DNA of 37,197 nucleotides from Clostridiaceae bacterium. Lineage in GTDB: Bacteria > Bacillota > Clostridia > Saccharofermentanales > Saccharofermentanaceae. This document shows, in pieces, positions 25,167 to 33,848 of the stretch. Location of the stretch: positions 1 through 37,197 of the forward strand of contig DUPM01000099.1 in NCBI GenBank assembly GCA_012838315.1. The letters run 5' to 3'. The translations under genes were made by a program, and so were the position numbers. The notes beneath the pieces were generated by a model. It saw only the letters and a list, made by a program, of their open reading frames with translations, was not told the origin of the DNA and did not search any database. Numbering within the stretch: the first letter of the stretch is position 1; each line of letters opens with the position of its first letter.

Positions 25167-26598
25167 CGCGGTTCCGTCTTTTCTCATTCAGGCAGAACGC
25201 TTTGGAATCATGCTTGGCCTAGATAGAATGCAAGCATTAATGAAACTTCTCGGACATCCTGAATCAGAACTAAAATGTATTCATGTGGCCGGCACGAACG
25301 GAAAAGGCTCAGTGGTTTCCTATATTGCTAATATTTTAGCGGCTGCGGGATACAAGGTTGGCGTCTATACATCGCCTTTTTTAGAGCGTTTTTCGGAGCG
25401 CATTCGAATTCTGGATGGGATGCACGGACTTGAAAAATCGATTGAGGATGAGCGTTACGGAGAAATCCCGACTGACACGTTATTTGAATTGACCGAAGAG
25501 GTTCGTTTTGCAGTCGATATCATGATTTCTTCTCAAATGGAGCACCCCACGGCATTTGAACTCGTCACTGCAGTAGCTTTTTTGTATTTTATGCGTGAGG
25601 AATGCGACTACATTATTCTTGAAACTGGTTTGGGTGGGCGATTGGATGCGACCAATATTATCGCATCGCCGGTGTGTTCAGTAATTACTGCAATAGGATA
25701 TGATCACATGGAACAATTAGGCGATACCATTGATCAAATCGCAGCGGAGAAAGCGGCGATTATTAAGCCCGGATGTTCCGTATATTTATTAGATCCTATT
25801 TTTGGTCGATTGAATCAAGAAGAATCTCAGAAAGTGCTTCAGGTTGTCACGAATAAAGCCATTGAGATGCACGCGAGTCAACATGTATTTTCCGAAAATG
25901 ATATCGAGATTATTGATCGGGGTGGACTCAGGCAATTTTTTCGATGGAAAGATTCTTCAGATGTTTTCGAAATACAAATGATTGGCGGACACCAGGTTGA
26001 GAATGCAGCGCTGGCAGTCAGTGTGCTCCGAAATTGGATTGACATAGATGCAATTAAAACCGGATTGCGATATACACGGTGGAAGGGGCGGAATGAACTC
26101 CTTTGTGATTCCCCTCCGGTGATGCTTGATGGTGCGCATAATCCACAAGGAATGATGGCCTTGTGCGATACTTTGAATTCAATTTATGGCAAAGAAAAAT
26201 GTTTCTCAAGGCCGATGTCATTTATCATGGGCATGATGCGGGACAAGGATGTTGCCAAGACCATTGAGGTATTTATGAGGCATCTTAAAGTGCCGATTCA
26301 TTCGATATTTCTGGTTTCGGTGGATAACGAAAGAACCTTGAAAGCGGAAGAGTTTAAGGCGCAATGGCATGCTTTCTGCGAGAACATCGAGAATAAAGCA
26401 TTGTTTTACAACGATAATCCGAGTATGTATAATGTTCAAGGCAAGATCAGTACATATGATTGTGCAGAAGATGCATGTCATAAGGCTTTCGGTGTTGCAT
26501 CCGAAGAGGGAATACCGCTCATCTGTGTCGGCTCTCTTTTTCTGGTCGGTCAGATTCGGCCTATATTGATCGCAGACATTAAGGAGAACATAAAATGA
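25150..26598 (+). CDS. folC: Folylpolyglutamate synthase / dihydrofolate synthase
   Basis: About 482 residues of the Mur-ligase family. FolC adds glutamate to dihydropteroate and/or tetrahydrofolates using ATP. Motifs: P-loop GTNGKGS (48-54), YTSPFLERFSERI after it, the ETGLGGRLDATN block, GYDHMEQLGDTIDQIA, KAAIIKPG, and MLDGAHNPQGM in the C-terminal domain. TTG at 25150 is chosen because AAGGAGG (25134-25140) lies 9 bases upstream; the longer frame from 25123 would begin before that site. It overlaps gtrA and shares an ATGA with the next gene, so it is tightly coupled. MetH, which uses methyl-tetrahydrofolate, is in the same window but a different operon. Confidence 0.95.
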   Translation: MALQNNAVPSFLIQAERFGIMLGLDRMQALMKLLGHPESELKCIHVAGTNGKGSVVSYIANILAAAGYKVGVYTSPFLERFSERIRILDGMHGLEKSIEDERYGEIPTDTLFELTEEVRFAVDIMISSQMEHPTAFELVTAVAFLYFMREECDYIILETGLGGRLDATNIIASPVCSVITAIGYDHMEQLGDTIDQIAAEKAAIIKPGCSVYLLDPIFGRLNQEESQKVLQVVTNKAIEMHASQHVFSENDIEIIDRGGLRQFFRWKDSSDVFEIQMIGGHQVENAALAVSVLRNWIDIDAIKTGLRYTRWKGRNELLCDSPPVMLDGAHNPQGMMALCDTLNSIYGKEKCFSRPMSFIMGMMRDKDVAKTIEVFMRHLKVPIHSIFLVSVDNERTLKAEEFKAQWHAFCENIENKALFYNDNPSMYNVQGKISTYDCAEDACHKAFGVASEEGIPLICVGSLFLVGQIRPILIADIKENIK

Positions 26599-27650
26599 AT
26601 TGGCTATCCGCTGCGGCGGCTTTTCCGGAGCAGACCCCTCAAGACATCCGGCGCTTCAAGTTAAGCGAAGAGGAACAGGAGTCGTTGTTATCACAGTTTA
26701 ATCGCGCGCTTTCCAATACGAAGACGGATAGTGCCGACATGGCTTTAATTACGCTTAAAAAGTTATTGACGCGCTTTCCGGACTGGTCTGAAGCCGCATT
26801 GCTCTACGGTATAAGCATGGCTGCTGATGGCAATTTTAAACGTGCACTGGCGGCTTTCGAGCACGCATTGTCAATTGGCTTTTCAACGGAAGCTATGAAT
26901 AATTTAGCGACAGCGTGTCATCGTTCGGCGGTAGAGGAGATAAATAATAAAGTCCATTTGAAAGAAGATCGGCCGGCGAAAAATGTTATAGCATCGATGT
27001 TACCGCACGCCAATCCGTTGGTTCAGGGAGATGGAGAAATCCGTCCGAGGAATCACGTGCAGGCTCCAATCTTGATGAAGGCGGCTCGCAATCCCGGTAA
27101 GGCAAAGTTGGCTTCAGACCGCGAGCGTCGCGAGTTGTTGATGAAAGCGACGTCATCAAATGGAGAAATTCCGGATGATGAAATTGATGTATCTATTCCC
27201 AAGACACCCGCAGAGCGACTCCGATTCACGCTTCTTGTCGCAACGATTATCGCGGTGACAACGGGTATTGTTTTACTTTCAATTTTCGTGATTCTACCTT
27301 ATATTAGAGAAAGGTCGAAAATCAAGGATGCGCAAGGAAGACTTGAATTTGTGACTTCGAAGCTTCACGAGTTCGAGAACGATCCGGAAGTTTCTGAGAT
27401 TATTCGACAATATGACGAAGCGTTTATGTCAGATTCTGCCGCAAGCAGTGATGAGACGACTTCGGATATGGAGACAACAATCAATACGCCGGATGAGATT
27501 TTTGTCGAAGGCGATGTTTCTGAGAATACGGATCATATCGACTCTTCGGATACGTCGGCCTTGAATACAGATGTAACGGCCGATGTTTCAGAATCGGACG
27601 TTACAGATGCTTCAGACGAGACCACCCCTGCGGTGACAGAAGCCGCATAA
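26595..27650 (+). CDS. TPR-containing single-pass membrane protein with acidic tail
   Basis: A 351-residue protein not assigned to a named family. Residues about 20-115 form helical repeats of TPR type (ALITLKKLLTRFPDWSEAAL, then GNFKRALAAFEHALSIGF). A basic linker (about 125-205), one membrane helix (about 212-238), a short coiled-coil-like stretch, and a roughly 75-residue Asp/Ser/Thr/Glu-rich disordered C-terminus follow. The basic linker before the helix suggests the TPR part is cytoplasmic and the acidic tail is outside. It starts on the ATGA overlapping folC and precedes thrC by 71 bases. A scaffolding role is plausible from the TPR but nothing more specific can be said. Confidence 0.7.
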   Translation: MNWLSAAAAFPEQTPQDIRRFKLSEEEQESLLSQFNRALSNTKTDSADMALITLKKLLTRFPDWSEAALLYGISMAADGNFKRALAAFEHALSIGFSTEAMNNLATACHRSAVEEINNKVHLKEDRPAKNVIASMLPHANPLVQGDGEIRPRNHVQAPILMKAARNPGKAKLASDRERRELLMKATSSNGEIPDDEIDVSIPKTPAERLRFTLLVATIIAVTTGIVLLSIFVILPYIRERSKIKDAQGRLEFVTSKLHEFENDPEVSEIIRQYDEAFMSDSAASSDETTSDMETTINTPDEIFVEGDVSENTDHIDSSDTSALNTDVTADVSESDVTDASDETTPAVTEAA

Positions 27651-27721
27651 CATACAACAATACTGACCAACTAGCAACGGATAACACGACGCAAGACGTG
27701 TCCGAATAACGGAGGCATAAT

Positions 27722-29233
27722 ATGAAATTTATCAGCACGAGAGGATATTCGGAAAAATTCGATTCCGCTCAAGTGATTAAGATGGGCATTGCCCCGGACG
27801 GAGGACTTTTCGTCCCTGAATCCATTCCTGTTATAACTCAAGATGATATCAACGAGATGATGTTGATGACCTACCCGCAATTGGCAGCTAAGGTCATTTC
27901 GATGTACCTGACAGATTATACAAAGCAAGAACTTCAAGAGTATTGTGATTTGGCATATTCGGAAGAGAAGTTTGGAGAAGACCCACTTCCTCTTGTTTTA
28001 CTCAACAAATACAATCCGAGAGAGTATATTCTGGAGCTGTGGCACGGCCCGACATGCGCGTTTAAGGATGTCGCATTGCAATTGTTACCGTACTTGATGA
28101 CTGCTGCCGTTCGAAAAACGGGAGAAAACAGAAAAGTGGTCATACTCACAGCAACATCCGGTGATACCGGAAAAGCGGCTCTCGAAGGATTCAAGGATGT
28201 TCCAGGTACAGAGGTCATCGTATTTTATCCGGTCGACGGTGTATCCGATGCGCAGAGGCTTCAGATGGTAACCACAGAAGGAGACAATGTGCATGTCGTC
28301 GCTGTTGATGGCTGTTTTGATGATGCGCAAACGGGTGTCAAGAGCATTTTCTCAGATGAAGATTTGAATCAGGAACTTCACAATCAGGGGGTCATGCTTT
28401 CGTCTGCAAACTCCATTAATTGGGGAAGATTGGTGCCACAGATTGCGTATTATGTATATTCATATGTTTCTCTTTTAAAAAACGAGGCCATCGAGCCCGG
28501 CGAGAAGGTTAATTTTGTTGTTCCTACAGGCAATTTCGGCAATATTTTAGCAGCTTGGTTTGCTAAAGAGATGGGCATACCGGTTCATAAGCTGATATGT
28601 GCGTCCAACAAAAATAAAGTATTGTCCGATTTTTTCAGATCGGGTACATATGACCGTAACCGTCCATTTTATAAAACCAATTCGCCTTCGATGGATATAT
28701 TAATTTCTTCAAATCTCGAAAGACTTTTATTTAAAGTTTCCGGGGGGCAGGCAGAACGCCTGCTGGATTGGATGAAGGAACTTACCGAGACTGGTAAATA
28801 TGCCGTAGACAACCAGACCCTCCGAATCCTTCAAAGCGCATTTGTTGGTGGTTTCGCAGACGAAATTGGCATAAACAAAACAATTAGAGATGTGTACGAT
28901 CGTTGTGATCATGTGGTCGATACGCATACGGCCGTCGGGTTTAATGTTTACAGCAGGTACTACCAGAGGTCCGGCGATGAGACAAAGACAATATTTGTCT
29001 CAACAGCGAGCCCATACAAATTTACAGCATCAGTAAGCGACGCACTATTCGGCGCGGGATACAGTAAGGGTCGATCTCATGACGTTCTGATGCGAGAGCT
29101 TAGCGAAGAGAGCGGGATGCCGATTCCCGAGAGCATCTCAAACTTGTCCGCAAAAGCTGTGTTGCATGACAAAACTGTTGCAAAAGATCAAATGAAATCC
29201 GCCGTCATGTCGATTATTGCGGGTGACTCTTGA
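27722..29233 (+). CDS. thrC: Threonine synthase
   Basis: A 503-residue PLP enzyme converting O-phosphohomoserine to threonine. It is the long, class I (E. coli/yeast-like) form: the N-terminus STRGY, then GIAPDGGLFVPE; the PLP lysine Lys115 in ELWHGPTCAFKDVALQ; the phosphate-binding TATSGDTGKAAL; and NSINWGRLVPQIAYY. CGGAGG lies 7 bases before the ATG. No thrB or hom is adjacent. The stop region overlaps the convergent padR gene by 20 bases, with no separate hairpin visible. It is the last gene of a long plus-strand run. Confidence 0.96.
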   Translation: MKFISTRGYSEKFDSAQVIKMGIAPDGGLFVPESIPVITQDDINEMMLMTYPQLAAKVISMYLTDYTKQELQEYCDLAYSEEKFGEDPLPLVLLNKYNPREYILELWHGPTCAFKDVALQLLPYLMTAAVRKTGENRKVVILTATSGDTGKAALEGFKDVPGTEVIVFYPVDGVSDAQRLQMVTTEGDNVHVVAVDGCFDDAQTGVKSIFSDEDLNQELHNQGVMLSSANSINWGRLVPQIAYYVYSYVSLLKNEAIEPGEKVNFVVPTGNFGNILAAWFAKEMGIPVHKLICASNKNKVLSDFFRSGTYDRNRPFYKTNSPSMDILISSNLERLLFKVSGGQAERLLDWMKELTETGKYAVDNQTLRILQSAFVGGFADEIGINKTIRDVYDRCDHVVDTHTAVGFNVYSRYYQRSGDETKTIFVSTASPYKFTASVSDALFGAGYSKGRSHDVLMRELSEESGMPIPESISNLSAKAVLHDKTVAKDQMKSAVMSIIAGDS

Positions 29234-29579
29234 GGATGCTTTGCACGCCTTTACTCAGGTGGTTGTAATCATCCTTCAGCGCTTTTAAGTAGACGTGCCC
29301 GGCATCGGTAATTCGGTAATAACGACGAAGCCGGTTGTCTTCGGAGACCTTTTTGTCGTGTTCTTCGATATATCCGAATTTCTGAAGACGATAAATGGCC
29401 GGGTAAAGCGTTGCTACTTTGTAGTGCCCTTTGCTGAGGATCTCGATGTCCTGAATCATTTGATAGACGTACATGGTTTTTTCAGACAAGAGATGCAAAA
29501 TAAGCATTTCGACAGTTGCCTTTTTGAAATTGTCTCTCATGCCCTCGGCTGTGCCGCTTTTTGGATTCGTCTGATTCAT
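29214..29579 (-). CDS. PadR family transcriptional regulator
   Basis: A 121-residue winged-helix regulator. The N-terminal domain reads MLILHLLSEKTMYVYQMIQDI, then the recognition-helix region HYKVATLYPAIYRLQKFGYI and the wing RLRRYYRITDAG, followed by a C-terminal dimerisation helix. The start at 29579 follows GGGAGG; the frame extends 5 codons further but that would bypass the site. PadR proteins usually repress a membrane or efflux gene next to them. Here the neighbours are convergent thrC and same-strand prfC, so no obvious target is adjacent. The gap to prfC holds dyads such as TAATAG-N8-CTATTA (29681-29700), which could be its operator or end prfC transcription. Confidence 0.9.
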   Translation of the reverse strand: MNQTNPKSGTAEGMRDNFKKATVEMLILHLLSEKTMYVYQMIQDIEILSKGHYKVATLYPAIYRLQKFGYIEEHDKKVSEDNRLRRYYRITDAGHVYLKALKDDYNHLSKGVQSILKSHPQ

Positions 29580-29731
29580 AACTATACCTCCCACTATATG
29601 TGTTGGACGGTATTCAGAGGCATCTTCATTGTAGCAAGAATGTTTTGCAAAAATATGTATAAGTGTTTACCAAATAAGTGTAATAGGAATATATCTATTA
29701 ATACCTATAAATTTTTGCTGAAAAGTATCAA

Positions 29732-31336
29732 TTATCTATCGTGTATTTCTTCGAAGCGAAGACCGGGATTGCGATCGAGGACCCAATGAATCGCCCAATC
29801 GGATTCAAAAAGAACAACCGGAGAATCATCGCGGTCAAGGACAATCATTGAAGTTGAAGTCAAAGTGAGTTTTTTTAGATCAAGAGGTTGCTCCGGATCT
29901 TTGGATTCTGCCCAACGTGCGTAACGATAATTGAGGTTTTGACGAATAATCACAACACCGTACTCATTAAGCAATCGATGTTCAAGCACTTCAAACTGGA
30001 GAACACCGACCACCCCCATGATATAGGTCTCCGTACCGATCTCGGGTTGTTTGTATAGCTGAACGGCGCCCTCTTCAGATAATTGCTCGATGCCTTTAAG
30101 GAATTGCTTGCGCTTCATGGAGTCCTTGGACATGACTCGAGCAAAATGCTCTGGCGGAAATACGGGAATGCTTTCGAACTTAAAGTCTTCAGGAAAAGTG
30201 GAAAGTGTATCTCCGATACGGAAGTGACCGGGATCAAATATTCCGATAATATCCCCGGCGTATGCGGATTCCACGACATTGCGGTCCTGTGCCATAAACT
30301 GTTGCGGCTGAGCTAATGTGATTTTTCTGCCTAGACGCGCATGTTTAACAGACATATTTTTTTCATATTCCCCCGAGCAAATCCTCAAGAACGCCATGCG
30401 GTCGCGATGGTTGGGATCCATGTTCGCCTGGACTTTGAAAATGAAGCCGGAAAAATGCTCGGAATAAGGTGAAATCTCGCCGGTCGACGACTGCCTTGGT
30501 AACGGCGGCGGAGCGATCTCGAGAAATGATTTAAGAAAAGGCTCAACGCCGAAATTGGTAATCGCTGAGCCGAAATATACCGGAGTCAACTTGCCTGACA
30601 ATATTTTATCGGTATCGAACGGATCCCCGGCCAAATCGAGAAGCTCAATATCGTTGTTGAGATCGTCATAATAACTCTTTCCGATTGCGTTCGCGAGTTC
30701 TGGGTCATTAGCGGAAGCCTGCAACATTTTTACCTTGCTGGTACCGTGATCCTTGATGCCGGGATTATAGAATAGCACCTGCTCGGCATGACGGTCGTAA
30801 ACGCCTTTGAAATCACCATCGGTGCCAATTGGCCAGTTCATCGGGGTTGAACGTATGCCCAAAACTTTTTCTAACTCATCCATTAGGTCGAACGGGCTTT
30901 TAGCCGCACGATCCATCTTGTTGACGAAAGTAAAAATTGGGATGCCTCGCATGCGACAGACCGCAAAAAGCTTTATGGTCTGCGGCTCAACACCCTTTGC
31001 GGCATCAAGCAACATGACCGCGGCGTCTGCTGCGCAAAGTGTGCGATAGGTATCCTCTGAAAAGTCCTGGTGTCCGGGTGTGTCAAGAATGTTAATGCAA
31101 AAATTGTCGTATTCAAACTGCATAACCGAGGATGTTACCGAAATGCCTCTTTGCTTCTCAATATCCATCCAGTCGGATGTAGCGTGTTTGCTGGCTTTTC
31201 GAGCCTTGACAGAACCTGCGGAATGAATCGCGCCGCCGTATAGCAACAACTTCTCGGTCATTGTGGTTTTACCGGCGTCGGGGTGCGAGATTATCGCGAA
31301 AGTTCTTCTTCGATTTATTTCGGTCTTTCTGTCCAT
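29732..31336 (-). CDS. prfC: Peptide chain release factor 3
   Basis: A 534-residue translational GTPase. RF3 recycles RF1 and RF2 from the ribosome after termination. Its G1 motif is SHPDAGKTT (17-25). The family-specific ARKASKHATSDWMDIEKQ and the switch-I RGISVTSSVMQF, the G3 DTPGHQDFSEDT and G4 NKMDR all match RF3 rather than EF-G. Domains II and III follow (FIFKVQANMDPNHRDR, then VGVLQFEVLEHRL). Length is as in E. coli (529). The start codon has a distant GAGG, so initiation may be weak. It is divergent from the NYN operon, across a 182-base gap. Confidence 0.96.
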   Translation of the reverse strand: MDRKTEINRRRTFAIISHPDAGKTTMTEKLLLYGGAIHSAGSVKARKASKHATSDWMDIEKQRGISVTSSVMQFEYDNFCINILDTPGHQDFSEDTYRTLCAADAAVMLLDAAKGVEPQTIKLFAVCRMRGIPIFTFVNKMDRAAKSPFDLMDELEKVLGIRSTPMNWPIGTDGDFKGVYDRHAEQVLFYNPGIKDHGTSKVKMLQASANDPELANAIGKSYYDDLNNDIELLDLAGDPFDTDKILSGKLTPVYFGSAITNFGVEPFLKSFLEIAPPPLPRQSSTGEISPYSEHFSGFIFKVQANMDPNHRDRMAFLRICSGEYEKNMSVKHARLGRKITLAQPQQFMAQDRNVVESAYAGDIIGIFDPGHFRIGDTLSTFPEDFKFESIPVFPPEHFARVMSKDSMKRKQFLKGIEQLSEEGAVQLYKQPEIGTETYIMGVVGVLQFEVLEHRLLNEYGVVIIRQNLNYRYARWAESKDPEQPLDLKKLTLTSTSMIVLDRDDSPVVLFESDWAIHWVLDRNPGLRFEEIHDR

Positions 31337-31388
31337 TCTGCTAAAATACCTCTTTTGAAAAAATGCGCGAGCAGGAAATTATATATGT

Positions 31389-31418
31389 TTGTGATTGGAT
31401 GACATAATACGATATAAT
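31389..31418 (+). promoter_or_regulatory. Candidate promoter of the NYN-malQ-glpK-AEC operon
   Basis: TTGTGA (31389-31394), an 18-base spacer and TATAAT (31413-31418). The leader would be about 95 bases. The same gap must also hold the minus-strand prfC promoter, which I could not place convincingly. Confidence 0.45.
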
Positions 31419-31518
31419 CGATGCATCATAGTGTTTTACCGATAGCAGCGTCCTACGAACAACCGATACATTATATCAGTGAATCCGTAGCGGTTGCAAG
31501 AAATTTACGAGGTGCCAC

Positions 31519-32322
31519 ATGTCAGAGAGAGTTGATAACAAACTCGCGGTCTTGATTGATGCCGACAATATATCAGCAAGTTACATTAAACCAATGATTG
31601 AAGAGCTAGCACGTTACGGAAATCCGACAATCAAAAGGATTTACGGAGATTGGACAAAACCGAATCTGGGTGCGTGGAAAAATCTGCTCTTGGATTACGC
31701 ATTCCAACCTGTGCAACAGTTCGGTTATACCACCGGAAAGAACGCGACGGACTCTGCCATGATTATCGATGCGATGGATATTTTGTACTCCGAGAAAGTC
31801 GACGGTTTTTGCATCGTGTCTAGTGATAGCGACTTTACAAGGCTTGCGACCAGACTTCGTGAAGCGGGAAAGACCGTTTACGGCATCGGAGAAAAGAAAA
31901 CGCCGACTCCTTTTATCGCTGCTTGTGACCGATTTATTTATTTGGAAATTCTGGGGGTACATGCGCCGGTTGATTCCAAGCCGGACAAAAGGGCTTCTGC
32001 GAAGGGCTCTCAAAGCCAGGCAAAGCCGGGCAAAAAATCATTGGATTCTCCGAGGCCCCTCAACGGAGTAGATAATGAAACCAAGAAATTGGTGCTCACA
32101 TCCATCCAGGATCTTGCGGATGATTCGGGATGGGCATTTTTGGGAGAGGTTGGCGCGCTGATTATTAAAAAGATGCCGTCTTTTGATTCCAGAAACTATG
32201 GATTTTCGAAGCTCTCGACAATGATAAGAGCCATGGAAGAAATTGAAATTCAGGAACGTATCAATGAAAAAAACCCGGCTGTGACGCTCATATATATTCG
32301 CGTTAAGGGGGATGAGTCTTAA
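31519..32322 (+). CDS. NYN-domain nuclease-like protein with C-terminal OST-HTH/LOTUS domain
   Basis: A 267-residue protein. The N-terminal NYN (PIN-like, LabA/DUF88) domain has the acidic set expected for Mg-dependent RNA cleavage: Asp14 and Asp16 in LIDADN, Asp78 in NATDSAMIIDAMD, and Asp103/Asp105 in VSSDSDFT. A basic, Lys/Ser-rich linker (about 155-180) leads to an OST-HTH/LOTUS-type winged helix (about 190-267; SIQDLADDSGWAFLGEVGAL, YGFSKLSTMI). LOTUS domains bind RNA, including G-rich RNA, so an RNA-processing or decay role is likely, but the target is unknown. ACGAGGTG precedes the ATG. The stop shares one base with malQ (TAATG). Confidence 0.88.
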   Translation: MSERVDNKLAVLIDADNISASYIKPMIEELARYGNPTIKRIYGDWTKPNLGAWKNLLLDYAFQPVQQFGYTTGKNATDSAMIIDAMDILYSEKVDGFCIVSSDSDFTRLATRLREAGKTVYGIGEKKTPTPFIAACDRFIYLEILGVHAPVDSKPDKRASAKGSQSQAKPGKKSLDSPRPLNGVDNETKKLVLTSIQDLADDSGWAFLGEVGALIIKKMPSFDSRNYGFSKLSTMIRAMEEIEIQERINEKNPAVTLIYIRVKGDES

Positions 32323-33848
32323 TGGATCAGCGCGCAAGCGGTGTTTTATTACATATTTCATCTTTGCCGGGTCCGTTTTCGGTCGGTGGTTTTGGCCCGG
32401 AGGCTCGTGCATTCGGGCAATCTTTATCTGAGGCAGGATTTAGGTATTGGCAAGTGCTGCCATTTACCATTCCCGGAGTGGGTAATTCACCGTATCTTAG
32501 CCGATCAGCATTTGCGGGCAACCCGCTTTTTATCGACTTACGGGAGCTCATCCAGCGTGGTTGGTTGACCGAGGCGTCGCTCTCGGAGGCAAAGACAGAT
32601 ATATTGAAAACGGTCGATTATGAATATGCGGAGCGGACCCATCGGAAGGTCCTTCGTATCGCATTTTCCTCCTTATCGGAAAAAGATAAGAATGATTTTC
32701 GACGATTTGCAAGGCATCGATCTTGGCTTTCTGATTATGCCGCATTTTCTGTGGCGTTGGATTTGTATGAAGGCATAACATGGCGCGAATGGCCGGATTT
32801 GGATTTAAGGTCTCATAATGAAGAGTTTATTAATGAATTTATCTTGGATCATCAAGATGATTATGACTATTATTGCTTTGAACAGTTTCTGTTTCATGAG
32901 CAGTGGCAGGCGCTAAAACGCGATTTGAATGATATGGGCATCCTGATTATCGGTGATATCCCGATATATGTATCTGAAAACAGTGCGGATGTGTGGGGGC
33001 ATCGATCATTGTTTCAAATAGATGAGGATTTTAAACTCAAGGCTGTTGCAGGCGTGCCGCCTGATTATTTTTCGAGCGAAGGTCAACTCTGGGGCAATCC
33101 CCTATATGACTGGGGTGCGCATGAGTCCGAAGACTTCAAGTGGTGGACCGAAAGGCTTTCGTGGCAGTTTGAACTGTACGATTTGATTCGGATTGATCAT
33201 TTTCGAGCATTCAGCAGCTATTGGAGTGTCCCTCCGGATCAGAAAACAGCGGTTATGGGACATTGGGTGAATGGTCCTGGGCTCAAGTTTTTTCAGAGAA
33301 TGAGAAAGAAGTTCGATCGTTTCCCGATTTTTGCTGAGGATTTGGGTGAAGAGACCCAAGATTTGCATCAGTTCCTTGAGGACGTTGGTTTTCCCGGGAT
33401 GCGTGTCGTACAGTTTGCCTTTGATGCAGAATTGGATAATAAGCATCGTCCGCATAACTATCCCTCGGACTGTGTTGTCTATTCAGGCACACATGATAAT
33501 GACACTCTAGCGGGTTGGTATGATAAACTCAGTGACCATTCAAAAAAACTTCTTCGTGATTATTCTCTGCCGGGTAACGTTGCCGCAGAGTTTCAGAATC
33601 CTGAGAAGTTGGCTGAAAATGTGACGGAAGCGTTGCTGGCTATTCTATGGCGTTGCCATGCGAATTTATTGGTGGTTCCTGTTCAGGATTTGCTTCGTAT
33701 GGGCTCCGAACGTCGCATGAATATTCCAGGAACACCTTCCGGAAATTGGAAGGTGCGATTTTCGCAAACAGAACTCGCTTCACTGGACATCGAAAAACTA
33801 TCGCTTTGGAACGCTTGTTTTGCGCGAGTCGGGAGGTCATCACTCTGA
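32322..33848 (+). CDS. malQ: 4-alpha-glucanotransferase (amylomaltase, GH77)
   Basis: A 508-residue GH77 enzyme that transfers alpha-1,4-glucan segments between maltodextrins in glycogen or maltose metabolism. The N-terminus RASGVLLHISSLPGP is typical. The catalytic residues fall at Asp292 (IRIDHFRA), Glu339 (AEDLG) and Asp392 (GTHDNDT), nearly the same numbering as in Thermus amylomaltase. The C-terminal PVQDLL, then NIPGTPSGNWKVRF are also conserved. It is full length. It starts on TAATG after the NYN gene and its TGA overlaps the ATG of glpK. No maltose transporter or glycogen phosphorylase is nearby. Confidence 0.97.
   Translation: MDQRASGVLLHISSLPGPFSVGGFGPEARAFGQSLSEAGFRYWQVLPFTIPGVGNSPYLSRSAFAGNPLFIDLRELIQRGWLTEASLSEAKTDILKTVDYEYAERTHRKVLRIAFSSLSEKDKNDFRRFARHRSWLSDYAAFSVALDLYEGITWREWPDLDLRSHNEEFINEFILDHQDDYDYYCFEQFLFHEQWQALKRDLNDMGILIIGDIPIYVSENSADVWGHRSLFQIDEDFKLKAVAGVPPDYFSSEGQLWGNPLYDWGAHESEDFKWWTERLSWQFELYDLIRIDHFRAFSSYWSVPPDQKTAVMGHWVNGPGLKFFQRMRKKFDRFPIFAEDLGEETQDLHQFLEDVGFPGMRVVQFAFDAELDNKHRPHNYPSDCVVYSGTHDNDTLAGWYDKLSDHSKKLLRDYSLPGNVAAEFQNPEKLAENVTEALLAILWRCHANLLVVPVQDLLRMGSERRMNIPGTPSGNWKVRFSQTELASLDIEKLSLWNACFARVGRSSL

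Noticed and set aside
29295-29789. 164-residue plus-strand ORF across padR and its upstream gap
   Set aside because: Opposes padR and the prfC end, both with clear family motifs. No ribosome site and no recognisable product.
31337-31518. T-box or other riboswitch in the prfC/NYN divergent gap
   Set aside because: No T-box signature (GGTGG-ACCGCG type) and no terminator-like hairpin in either direction.
33647-33847. 67-codon in-frame N-terminal extension of glpK
   Set aside because: It lies wholly inside malQ in another frame. The glycerol kinase family begins at MKKYVLSIDQGTTSSR, and ATG 33848 overlaps the malQ stop in the usual coupled way.
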